From the NCBI GenBank assembly GCA_002869635.1, contig PKUF01000113.1, positions 14,773 through 54,236 of the forward strand: 39,464 nt of DNA, written 5' to 3'. Every line of letters starts with the position of its first letter. Position 1 is the stretch's first letter. The notes under the pieces were generated by a model. The model saw only the letters and a list, made by a program, of their open reading frames with translations. It searched no databases and was not told the origin of the DNA. Shown piece after piece: positions 33,698-39,464 of this stretch. Made by a program: the position numbers and the translations under genes. The DNA is from Desulfuromonas sp. GTDB lineage: Bacteria > Desulfobacterota > Desulfuromonadia > Desulfuromonadales > BM515.

Positions 33698-36328
33698 ATG
33701 CCCTCTGAGTCGCTCCCAACGCCGCGCCGCCTACTTGCCGATCTGAGCATCCAGAACAAGGTGATTCTCGGTTCAGTTCTCATCGCGCTGCTGGTCGCTG
33801 CGGTCTGCGGCTACACCTTTTCGGGGATCTCTCTCATCGCTTCGGCCAACCGCGACTTCACCGCGGCGCTTGAGAAGACCCGCCCCCTGCAGCAGCAGAG
33901 CGAAGCGGTCAGCGCCGCTCTGAGCCAACTCACCAGCGCCCGGGTCGACTTCGACGCGCGGCTGCGCGACCTCGCCGATGCGGTGGTCGCCAACCGCCCG
34001 ATTGCGACGCTCTTTCCTGACGATGCTGAAGACCCCTTCGCACCGCTGCTCAAACAGGGCGATGCGCTCTTCGATCCCCAGATCATCCCCAACGCCGGCA
34101 ACGAGCGGGCTGAGCTCGCCGCCAGCACCGAGGCGTTGCGGTCTCTCGACACCGCCCTGCGTAGCGCCTGGCAGGCGCGCAACGACAAGCTCACCCGCAA
34201 GCTCACCGACCTGAAAAACAGCCTGATCTACTGGAACCTCAAGGTCGTCAATCTGGTCTTCATCCGCAGCTCCATCGGCGAACTGGTCTATGAAGAGATC
34301 GACGACACCCCCATCGCCTGGTTCTTCGCCAGCGATCTCGCCGCCGAGGCCGCTGCGCACGACCCCGGTTTTGCCGAGATTCAGGCGCGGCTGCTTGAAC
34401 AAAACGAACAACTCTACGCCACCACCCTCAAGCTCAACCGCTTGATGCTGGTCGGCGAGTGGGAGCAGGTGCGACTGCTCTACCGCGACAACTTCCCCAC
34501 CGCCATCAAGTCGATGGCGGTGGATCTCGATCAGCTCCTCACCTTCGTCAACGCGGCCCTCATCGCCCAGAAAGGGGCGATCCAGCTGATTGAGGAGGAG
34601 ATCAACCCCGTCGCCACCCGTATTGACACCCAGCTCCAGCGGCTGGCGACAACGCTGCAAGAGCGGGTCGAGAACGGACGGCACGAGATCGACGCTGGCA
34701 TGCGCCAGGCCGATGAGAAACGGACCCGCATGGCGGGGCGGATCGATACCCTGCGCAGCGCCAACCTGCTGCTCCCCTGGCTCATCCTGTTGCTCATAGT
34801 CATCGGCGGCCGCACCTTCAGTCGTTTGGTCAGTTCTCCCTTGCGCCGCATCAGCCGCCGCATGAGCGAGATCGCCGACGGCGCCGGCGACCTCTCCCGT
34901 GCCTTGCCGGTGCTCAGCCGCGATGAGATCGGGCAGCTCTCGACGAACTTCAACCGCTTTCTCGCCCATCAGCGCCGCCTGATCAGCGACGTTGCCGAGA
35001 CCACCGGCGAGCTCCACAGCGCCACCGGAAGTCTGTCTCACGCCTCGAAAGAGGTCGACGGCAGCTCCCTGACCCAGTCGGACCAGCTCGAGCGCAGCGT
35101 AGGTACCGTGCGCAAGGTGGCGAGCGAAAGCCAGCGGGTGAGCGACCACACCGAATCGCTCCTCGACGCCACCCGGCAATGCAGCTCGGCGACCATGGAA
35201 CTTAAAGCGACCATCGAAGAGATCGCCGAACAGTTGGATGGGCTGCTGCAGGAGGCGATGGCGGTCTCTTCCAGCTCGCAACAGATGTCGGCGGCAAGCC
35301 AGCAGATTCGCGCCAACCTCGATAATTTGGTGACGATGATGGCCAAAACCGCCGACGCCGTCGAACTCTTCGAGAGCAAAACCGCCGCCATCAACCGGCT
35401 GGCGCAACAGAGCGGCGACTCGGCCAAACAGGCGGCCGATGACGCCAAACGGGGACGCAGCGCCGTTGAAAGCTCGCTGCGTGGCGTCGCCACCCTGCAC
35501 GAGACCATCGATAAGGCCAACGCCATCATCAGTGAGGTCGGTGACGAGTCGCGCCAGATCGACCGCATCCTCGGGGTGATCAACGACGTCTCGGACCAGA
35601 CCAGCCTGCTCGCCCTAAACGCCACCATCATCGCCGCTCAAGCCGGGGAGCATGGCCAGGGGTTTGCGGTTGTTGCCAACGAGGTGCGCGAGCTCGCCGT
35701 GCGCACCGCCAGCTCGACCCAAGAGATCGCCGGCATCGTCGAAGGGTTCCAGCAAAAGACCGCCGACGCCGTCGCCATCATCGACACCGGGCGACGTGAA
35801 GCCGACGCCGTGGTGGGACAATCGGGGGAGGTGCAGGTCGCCCTTGAGCAGATTCTCGCCAGCACCGGCAGCAGCGAAGAACAAGCGTTTGAGATCGTCG
35901 AGGCCTCCACCGAACAGGCGAGTCAGTCGAAGAGGCTGCGCGCCTCGGTCGACGAGGTTCACGCCATGCTCGAACAGATCGCCGGTGCGATTACCCAGCT
36001 CGGCGCCGGCATCGACCATTCGGCCAAAATTTCAGAAGGGATGCGCGACATCGCCCAGCGGGTCAAGGGGAGCACCGAAGAGCAGACCGCCGGGACCCGG
36101 CAGATTGCCGAAAATATGGAGAGCGTGCGCGACGTCACCGATCAGATTCACGCCGCCCTCAAGGAACAGGCGCACGGCACCGCCGCCTTGCTTGACGAGC
36201 TGGCGCTGGTGCTACAAGGGGCGCAGGGGAATCGGGGGGAGGCACAGAGGATGGAGCAGATTGTTACAGCGCTGGGAGAGAAGATCGAGCAGTTGCGCCA
36301 AGGGGTTGGGGTGTTTCGGCTGACGTAA
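33698..36328 (+). CDS. Large methyl-accepting chemotaxis protein
   Basis: An 876-residue transmembrane chemoreceptor. TM1 lies at about residues 20-40 ([20 protein letters not shown]) and TM2 at about 354-372 ([18 protein letters not shown]). The intervening periplasmic domain of about 310 residues is mostly helical, longer than the common four-helix bundle and likely of the long helical class. A HAMP domain ([20 protein letters not shown]) leads to the cytoplasmic coiled coil, with the signalling tip near 625-665 ([20 protein letters not shown]), a variant of the usual ALNAAIEAARAGE. No C-terminal CheR-docking pentapeptide. The ligand is unknown. Confidence 0.93.
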   Translation: MPSESLPTPRRLLADLSIQNKVILGSVLIALLVAAVCGYTFSGISLIASANRDFTAALEKTRPLQQQSEAVSAALSQLTSARVDFDARLRDLADAVVANRPIATLFPDDAEDPFAPLLKQGDALFDPQIIPNAGNERAELAASTEALRSLDTALRSAWQARNDKLTRKLTDLKNSLIYWNLKVVNLVFIRSSIGELVYEEIDDTPIAWFFASDLAAEAAAHDPGFAEIQARLLEQNEQLYATTLKLNRLMLVGEWEQVRLLYRDNFPTAIKSMAVDLDQLLTFVNAALIAQKGAIQLIEEEINPVATRIDTQLQRLATTLQERVENGRHEIDAGMRQADEKRTRMAGRIDTLRSANLLLPWLILLLIVIGGRTFSRLVSSPLRRISRRMSEIADGAGDLSRALPVLSRDEIGQLSTNFNRFLAHQRRLISDVAETTGELHSATGSLSHASKEVDGSSLTQSDQLERSVGTVRKVASESQRVSDHTESLLDATRQCSSATMELKATIEEIAEQLDGLLQEAMAVSSSSQQMSAASQQIRANLDNLVTMMAKTADAVELFESKTAAINRLAQQSGDSAKQAADDAKRGRSAVESSLRGVATLHETIDKANAIISEVGDESRQIDRILGVINDVSDQTSLLALNATIIAAQAGEHGQGFAVVANEVRELAVRTASSTQEIAGIVEGFQQKTADAVAIIDTGRREADAVVGQSGEVQVALEQILASTGSSEEQAFEIVEASTEQASQSKRLRASVDEVHAMLEQIAGAITQLGAGIDHSAKISEGMRDIAQRVKGSTEEQTAGTRQIAENMESVRDVTDQIHAALKEQAHGTAALLDELALVLQGAQGNRGEAQRMEQIVTALGEKIEQLRQGVGVFRLT

Positions 36329-36372
36329 AACAAATCTCTTGCGTCTTAATCTCAAGCCTCTCTTTTCCCCAA

Positions 36373-36439
36373 AACAATTCAGCCCTGAACTGCAGATGCA
36401 AGAAGCACGTGCGGATCAGGGCTGATCTGTGAGGATGGG
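36373..36439. repeat. Structured repeat, copy 1
   Basis: First of three copies in the window. The core runs from AACAATTCAGCCCTGA to TCAGGGCTG (36416-36424); its outer arms (36380-36388 and 36416-36424) pair perfectly, with inner CTGC/GCGG and partly paired ATGC/GCAC stems. The tail GTGAGGATGGGG is shared with copy 3. It lies between the convergent chemoreceptor and the small minus-strand gene, as a bidirectional terminator would. Confidence 0.75.
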
Positions 36440-36469
36440 GAAGAGTTCGACATCCTCCCCTCTAAACTA

Positions 36470-36718
36470 TCAGTCTCGGTGGGAGTCGAACTCGTGCGGG
36501 TGGCGCCGAACCTCATCATAGTTGACGCGATAGCCAAAAGTCATCTCCCTGCAACAAGAGGGATCCCATGACTCATGGTGTCCGGCCACTTCGACTTCAA
36601 CCATGTCGCTGCCGCAGGCGATAACCCGCCCAGCCGCATGCGATTCCATATGTTCAACCCAGGTCAGACGACCTTCGCCGGCCAGCTCACACATCCCCTG
36701 AAACTCATGTGCTTTCAT
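36470..36718 (-). CDS. Small unknown protein (82 aa)
   Basis: An 82-residue, His- and Glu-rich protein beginning MKAHEFQGMCELAGEGRLTW, with CGSDMVEVEVAGHHESWDPS and two adjacent Cys (SCCREM). The start at 36718 is preceded by GAGAGGTGG; the 18 codons before it overlap the promoter. I do not recognise the family; the Cys and His suggest possible metal binding. It has its own promoter and looks monocistronic. Confidence 0.65.
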   Translation of the reverse strand: MKAHEFQGMCELAGEGRLTWVEHMESHAAGRVIACGSDMVEVEVAGHHESWDPSCCREMTFGYRVNYDEVRRHPHEFDSHRD

Positions 36719-36760
36719 ACCACCTCTCTTTCTGCCAGAGCGATATGCTGTGGCCCCTTC

Positions 36761-36782
36761 ATTATATGACAACTTCGGTCAT
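36761..36782 (-). promoter_or_regulatory. Promoter region of the 82-aa gene
   Basis: On the minus strand a perfect -10 TATAAT (36761-36766); the -35 is poor. An inverted repeat ATGAC-N7-GTCAT (36766-36782) lies just upstream of the -10, so the promoter may be activator- or repressor-controlled. Confidence 0.45.
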
Positions 36783-36800
36783 GAATGTGCTGGTAAATTT

Positions 36801-36831
36801 AAAAAAAGCCGCAACGACATTGTGTTGCGGC
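36801..36831 (-). terminator. Minus-direction terminator without a minus-strand gene
   Basis: GCCGCAAC (36808-36815) and GTTGCGGC (36824-36831) with an 8-nt loop; on the minus strand seven T follow (36801-36807). It could insulate the downstream promoter or end an antisense transcript from the thioesterase leader region. Confidence 0.65.
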
Positions 36832-36933
36832 CTATACTGAGTCGCTATTTCGTAGACTGACCTCAGAACCCACTCGTCCAACCATAAAAATCTGCCAGCG
36901 GATCACACGATTTCCCCCACGGCACGAATCGGC

Positions 36934-36939
36934 TATACT
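36934..36939 (+). promoter_or_regulatory. -10 box of the thioesterase gene
   Basis: TATACT 32 bases before the ATG; the corresponding -35 (TTTCCC, 17-nt spacer) is weak. Confidence 0.35.
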
Positions 36940-36970
36940 GGCGCCTGACCTGACGCCGGAAGGAGGCTGT

Positions 36971-37372
36971 ATGCAGACCCCGATTATGGAGAGGGTCAAC
37001 GCGATCCCGCTGTTGATCACCCTTGATATCCGTTGTACCGAGATCGGCAGCGACTTCTGCCGAATGGAGGTGACCGTCGCCGAGAAGCATCTCAACTTTT
37101 ACGGCGGCGCCCACGGCGGGCTGCTGGCGACGCTGGTCGATACGGTCTGTTTCTTCGCCGAACCGCTGCTGCCGGCCGGCCGCACCCTCACCACCAGCCA
37201 GTTGACCGTCAACTACCTGCGCCCCGCCGCTCTCGGCGATCATCTCATCGCCGAAGCGAAGATCCTCCACCTCGGTCGCCGCACGGTGCATGTCGACGTC
37301 ACCGTCCGCAACCAGCACGACGCGCTGGTCGTGCACGGCACCGGCTCACTCCTTGAGGTCTCCCCGGCCTGA
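36971..37372 (+). CDS. PaaI-family hotdog thioesterase
   Basis: A 133-residue hotdog-fold acyl-CoA thioesterase. The core KHLNFYGGAHGGLLATLVDT is the PaaI/YdiI-type 'H-G-G' active-site helix, followed by TTSQLTVNYLRPAALGDHLI and GRRTVHVDVTVRNQHDALVV. AAGGAGG precedes the ATG. Its last 34 codons and the following repeat are duplicated at 39106-39268, beyond the hipA/hipB-like module. The physiological acyl-CoA is unknown. Confidence 0.92.
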   Translation: MQTPIMERVNAIPLLITLDIRCTEIGSDFCRMEVTVAEKHLNFYGGAHGGLLATLVDTVCFFAEPLLPAGRTLTTSQLTVNYLRPAALGDHLIAEAKILHLGRRTVHVDVTVRNQHDALVVHGTGSLLEVSPA

Positions 37373-37433
37373 TTCTCGAAACAATTCAGCCCTGAACTGC
37401 GGGTGCGGGAAGCACGAGCGGATCAGGGCTGTT
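37271..37433 (+). repeat. Direct repeat A: thioesterase 3' end plus structured repeat copy 2
   Basis: Aligns without gaps to 39106-39268 (offset 1835); by hand about 18 differences in 163 positions, mostly silent in the coding part. The structured element (core 37387-37431) has perfect CAGCCCTGA/TCAGGGCTG arms, CTGC/GCGG and GTGC/GCAC inner stems and a GGGAA loop. It lacks the GGATGGGG tail of copies 1 and 3. Confidence 0.85.
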
Positions 37434-37465
37434 GTGGAGCGTCAAAGGAAGCAGGACCCGTTCCG

Positions 37466-37738
37466 TCAGTTTCGTTTGCGGACGAAGCCGACCTCCAGGC
37501 CAAACGGTTTGCCGATAATCCGCAAGGTCTTCAGCGTCGGATTCCCTTTCCCCGTTTCCACGGCCTGCAGGGCGTCATGGCTGATCTTGAGAATTTTTTC
37601 GGCGTAATCTTTTCGATTCATCCCCAGCGTTCTTCGCATCAACCGGGTCGCCTCACCGATGGAGATCTCCCCGGCATCAATACGGGAGAACAAGGCCTCG
37701 CGCAGCTCTTGAATCTTTTCTGGTGTCGGTCTCTTCAT
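37466..37738 (-). CDS. hipB: XRE-type HTH protein, HipB-like putative antitoxin
   Basis: A 90-residue helix-turn-helix protein with LMRRTLGMNRKDYAEKILKI, then SHDALQAVETGKGNPTLKTL, the XRE/Cro pattern. It lies two bases downstream of the hipA-like gene and would be the DNA-binding antitoxin that represses the pair. In most hipBA loci the antitoxin comes first; here it is second. Lys/Arg-rich C-terminus (GFVRKRN). Confidence 0.8.
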   Translation of the reverse strand: MKRPTPEKIQELREALFSRIDAGEISIGEATRLMRRTLGMNRKDYAEKILKISHDALQAVETGKGNPTLKTLRIIGKPFGLEVGFVRKRN

Positions 37739-37740
37739 GG

Positions 37741-38988
37741 CTAAACGTCTTTCAAACTGCGAACCAGATCGGCGATGCGCCGCAGCAAGCGATCGACGAT
37801 GACGGTTTCAACGTCGTGGCGCTGCATGTTTTCGGGCAACGCCTCGATGTTGGGGATATCCCGCCGCAAGCACGCAATCACCTCATCAACCGTAAGCTGC
37901 GCAGAGCTGATGCTTTCCGCTACGGCCCGCCAGTCCGGCATGGTGAGCGGCTTTTCCGCCTTCCAACGTGCGGCCCGGGGGATCCCTTCGGGATCGAGAA
38001 ACATCGGCGCGAAATCGAAGAGCGGCGCGATTGCCGTCGTCTGCGGGGTCTTCAGATAGGCCGTATTGCGCCCATGGTTATCGACATTCCCCAAAGCAAG
38101 ATTCAGAAGATCCCGGCGGAGAAATTCGAGAACATCCTCTTGGGGAGAATCAAGCAGACGCTGCATGGCGTGACAGATCTGATCGTTGCTCAATCCCGGC
38201 CCGTAACGATTCCAGCCGCAAAGCGAAGAAGCAGACTCCAGACCGTAGCGCACTACCTTGCCATCCTGAATCGTTCGATCGAAACGCTCGATAAAAAGGG
38301 CGTTCTCTTCGTAACGCAGAGGCGCACCAACCTTCAGACCAAAATCGCGCGCCACCTCGTAATAGGGTGCCTCATTGCGCAGTACCAGCCGATCGGCCTC
38401 GGAGCGTCCCCGGGGAAACTTGACCAGCCAGTGCTTTTTGATCTTCTCATCCGGCAGTGCCCCTTCCGCATGCCAGGAACCGTTCAGATCTTCAACCAGC
38501 AGAAACTTGGGGGCCTGCCCCTGAACGCTCGAGGCTCCGGCGACAATGGCCCCATGCGCTTCGGCATAGTCGATAAAATCGATATTCCTCTCGACGATCT
38601 CCTGCCGGGAAAAACCGGGATGCGCAACCATCTCGAACGACTCAACCGCCGAGGCGATGCGGATATTGCCGGGAGGACAACGTGCAGCGAAGCACAACAG
38701 GGTCCAGTCGGTTTCGGCATCATCCCGATCGATCTGTTCATGCCGCCGAAGCCATGCCGCGCGCGCCGCACCGGCCGGAATCAAATCAAAGAAGAAGGCC
38801 GGCCAGCCGCCCCGGCTATGCTCTTCAAAGTTGATATCGAAACCCAAACCGACACGAGCCATCGGGTGATTTTCGTCCATGAAGTCGACGGCATAATCGA
38901 CATCGTAGGTCAGATAACGATCACGACGATACTGAGCCGCCCGATGCCAGACTCCATGGTGGTGAATTTCGACGGTAATCTCATTCAT
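37741..38988 (-). CDS. hipA: HipA-like Ser/Thr kinase toxin
   Basis: A 415-residue HipA-family kinase. A Gly-rich loop is in GASSVQGQAPKFLL (about 151-164), the probable ATP lysine in HWLVKFP (about 190), the catalytic loop GNVDNHGRN with Asp near 303, and the metal Asp in PLFDFAPMF (about 325). All kinase residues are present, so it is probably active. HipA toxins phosphorylate tRNA synthetases or related targets and cause dormancy; the target here is unknown. It is the first gene of the module and is served by a near-consensus promoter. Confidence 0.85.
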   Translation of the reverse strand: MNEITVEIHHHGVWHRAAQYRRDRYLTYDVDYAVDFMDENHPMARVGLGFDINFEEHSRGGWPAFFFDLIPAGAARAAWLRRHEQIDRDDAETDWTLLCFAARCPPGNIRIASAVESFEMVAHPGFSRQEIVERNIDFIDYAEAHGAIVAGASSVQGQAPKFLLVEDLNGSWHAEGALPDEKIKKHWLVKFPRGRSEADRLVLRNEAPYYEVARDFGLKVGAPLRYEENALFIERFDRTIQDGKVVRYGLESASSLCGWNRYGPGLSNDQICHAMQRLLDSPQEDVLEFLRRDLLNLALGNVDNHGRNTAYLKTPQTTAIAPLFDFAPMFLDPEGIPRAARWKAEKPLTMPDWRAVAESISSAQLTVDEVIACLRRDIPNIEALPENMQRHDVETVIVDRLLRRIADLVRSLKDV

Positions 38989-39000
38989 AAAAAATTAATC

Positions 39001-39047
39001 CATGTGAATTTTTATACGACTATAGACATATATAATTCCCATGTCAA
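39001..39047 (-). promoter_or_regulatory. Near-consensus promoter and inverted repeat of the hipA/hipB module
   Basis: On the minus strand TTGACA (39042-39047), 17-nt spacer, TATAGT (39019-39024). Arms CATGTGAATT (39001-39010) and AATTCCCATG (39034-39043) form a 9/10 inverted repeat flanking the -10, a likely operator for the HTH protein. The region 38989-39099 is strikingly A+T-rich. Confidence 0.65.
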
Positions 39048-39099
39048 AACAAATACAAATGCCTACAACCATATACAAACATACACAGACTAATACATT

Positions 39100-39207
39100 G
39101 CGGATCTCGCCGGCCGCACCGTTCATGTCGATGTCACCGTCCACAATCAGCACAACGCGCTGGTCGTTCACGGCACCGGCTCGCTTCTCGAGGTCTCTCC
39201 GGCCTAA
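39100..39207 (+). pseudogene. Remnant of a PaaI-type thioesterase 3' end
   Basis: Thirty-six codons ending in TAA read ADLAGRTVHVDVTVHNQHNA, then LVVHGTGSLLEVSPA. This matches the C-terminus of the thioesterase at 36971-37372 with R-to-H and D-to-N changes, in frame, without any upstream part of the gene. The differences mean it is a related allele and not a fresh copy. Confidence 0.9.
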
Positions 39208-39268
39208 GTCTCGAAACAATTCAGCCCTGGACTGCAGGTGCGGGAAGCACGAGCGGATCAGGGCTGTT
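39106..39268 (+). repeat. Direct repeat B: thioesterase 3' end plus structured repeat copy 3
   Basis: Partner of 37271-37433. The structured element has its core at 39222-39266; the outer arm change A to G (CAGCCCTGG) keeps a G-U pair with TCAGGGCTG. After the core it carries GTGTGGATGGGG, the tail shared with copy 1. Confidence 0.85.
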
Positions 39269-39464
39269 TTGTGTGGATGGGGGAATTCTTACACTGCACG
39301 GAACCCTCGCACGGGTCAGTTTATCTATCAACTAAGCAGAAAATAAATCTGTCCCCTTTTATCTAAAAATCCCAAGTTGGTGTCCGGGTGGCGCGTTGAC
39401 CAGTCGCTTATCAAAGAGCGAAAAGATTTAATCTTTTTCGTGTGCGGATATCTCTACCCCTTGA
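39269..39464. other. Non-coding end of the window
   Basis: No supported gene. It holds the tail of repeat copy 3 and a small palindrome AAAAGAT-TTA-ATCTTTT (39421-39437) followed by one more T. Confidence 0.5.

Noticed and set aside
33773-35500. 575-codon minus-strand open frame opposite the chemoreceptor
   Set aside because: It is a shadow of the G+C-rich chemoreceptor reading frame; low-complexity composition, no domain and no promoter.
37271-39268. CRISPR array or insertion sequence as explanation of the repeats
   Set aside because: Only two long diverged copies 1.8 kb apart plus one separate core copy; no spacers, no transposase and no terminal inverted repeats.
39041-39346. 101-codon plus-strand frame at the window end
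   Set aside because: It crosses the thioesterase remnant and the structured repeat in a wrong frame; the remnant's own frame explains the sequence.

Overview
The window is a G+C-rich chromosomal segment with short intergenic gaps and many 4-base start/stop overlaps. It fits a deltaproteobacterium of the Desulfuromonadia (Geobacter/Desulfuromonas-like). The main support is the haem cluster (radical SAM/SPASM protein, hemE, hemH, a small Cys-rich protein, a DnaJ-like protein, a MarR regulator and protoporphyrinogen oxidase), an arrangement I recall from Geobacter relatives. The DUF4911/DUF2288/DUF1847 set also fits. The assignment rests on gene content and synteny only; no rRNA or tRNA gene was seen.

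Layout. 1-4013 (minus): a translationally coupled efflux operon, tetR > TolC-family lipoprotein > membrane fusion protein > RND pump, with the pump cut by the window edge. 4179-7886 (plus): a MoxR ATPase / DUF58 / transglutaminase-like membrane protein operon. 7894-13160: RNA-processing and metabolic genes (pcnB, miaA, a glycosyltransferase, serA). 13422-16280: a beta-rich exported protein, an ICMT-like membrane methyltransferase, a NUDIX hydrolase and a nudC broken by one in-frame TAA. 16279-17787: a candidate minus-strand small RNA divergent from a three-DUF operon, the two sharing a palindrome. 17836-18626: an A+T-rich pair, an unknown protein plus a 42-residue membrane protein. 18806-21949: a DUF815 ATPase, a SulP transporter and hisI. 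22326-28741: the haem region. 28823-33417 (minus): a GAF-GGDEF diguanylate cyclase, an SDR-fold epimerase and pepN. 33698-36328: a large chemoreceptor preceded by a G10 tract. 36470-39464: a small conserved-looking ORF, a hotdog thioesterase, and a reversed-order hipA/hipB-like module lying between two copies of the thioesterase 3' end.

How the genes work together. The haem genes cover uroporphyrinogen decarboxylation (hemE), protoporphyrinogen oxidation (hemY type) and iron insertion (hemH), with a radical SAM enzyme at the head. The MoxR/DUF58/transglutaminase trio is a recurrent envelope-associated set. The tetR operon probably regulates itself through a palindrome placed inside its own promoter.

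The items most worth a second look are: (1) the approx. 155-nt minus-strand RNA at 16279-16433, with its own promoter, a strong terminator and an anti-Shine-Dalgarno loop; (2) the hipA/hipB-like module bracketed by 163-bp diverged direct repeats carrying the thioesterase 3' end and a structured repeat; (3) the three-copy structured repeat itself; (4) the G10 tract between an alternative start and the chemoreceptor start; (5) the A+T-rich gene pair; (6) the nonsense codon in nudC.
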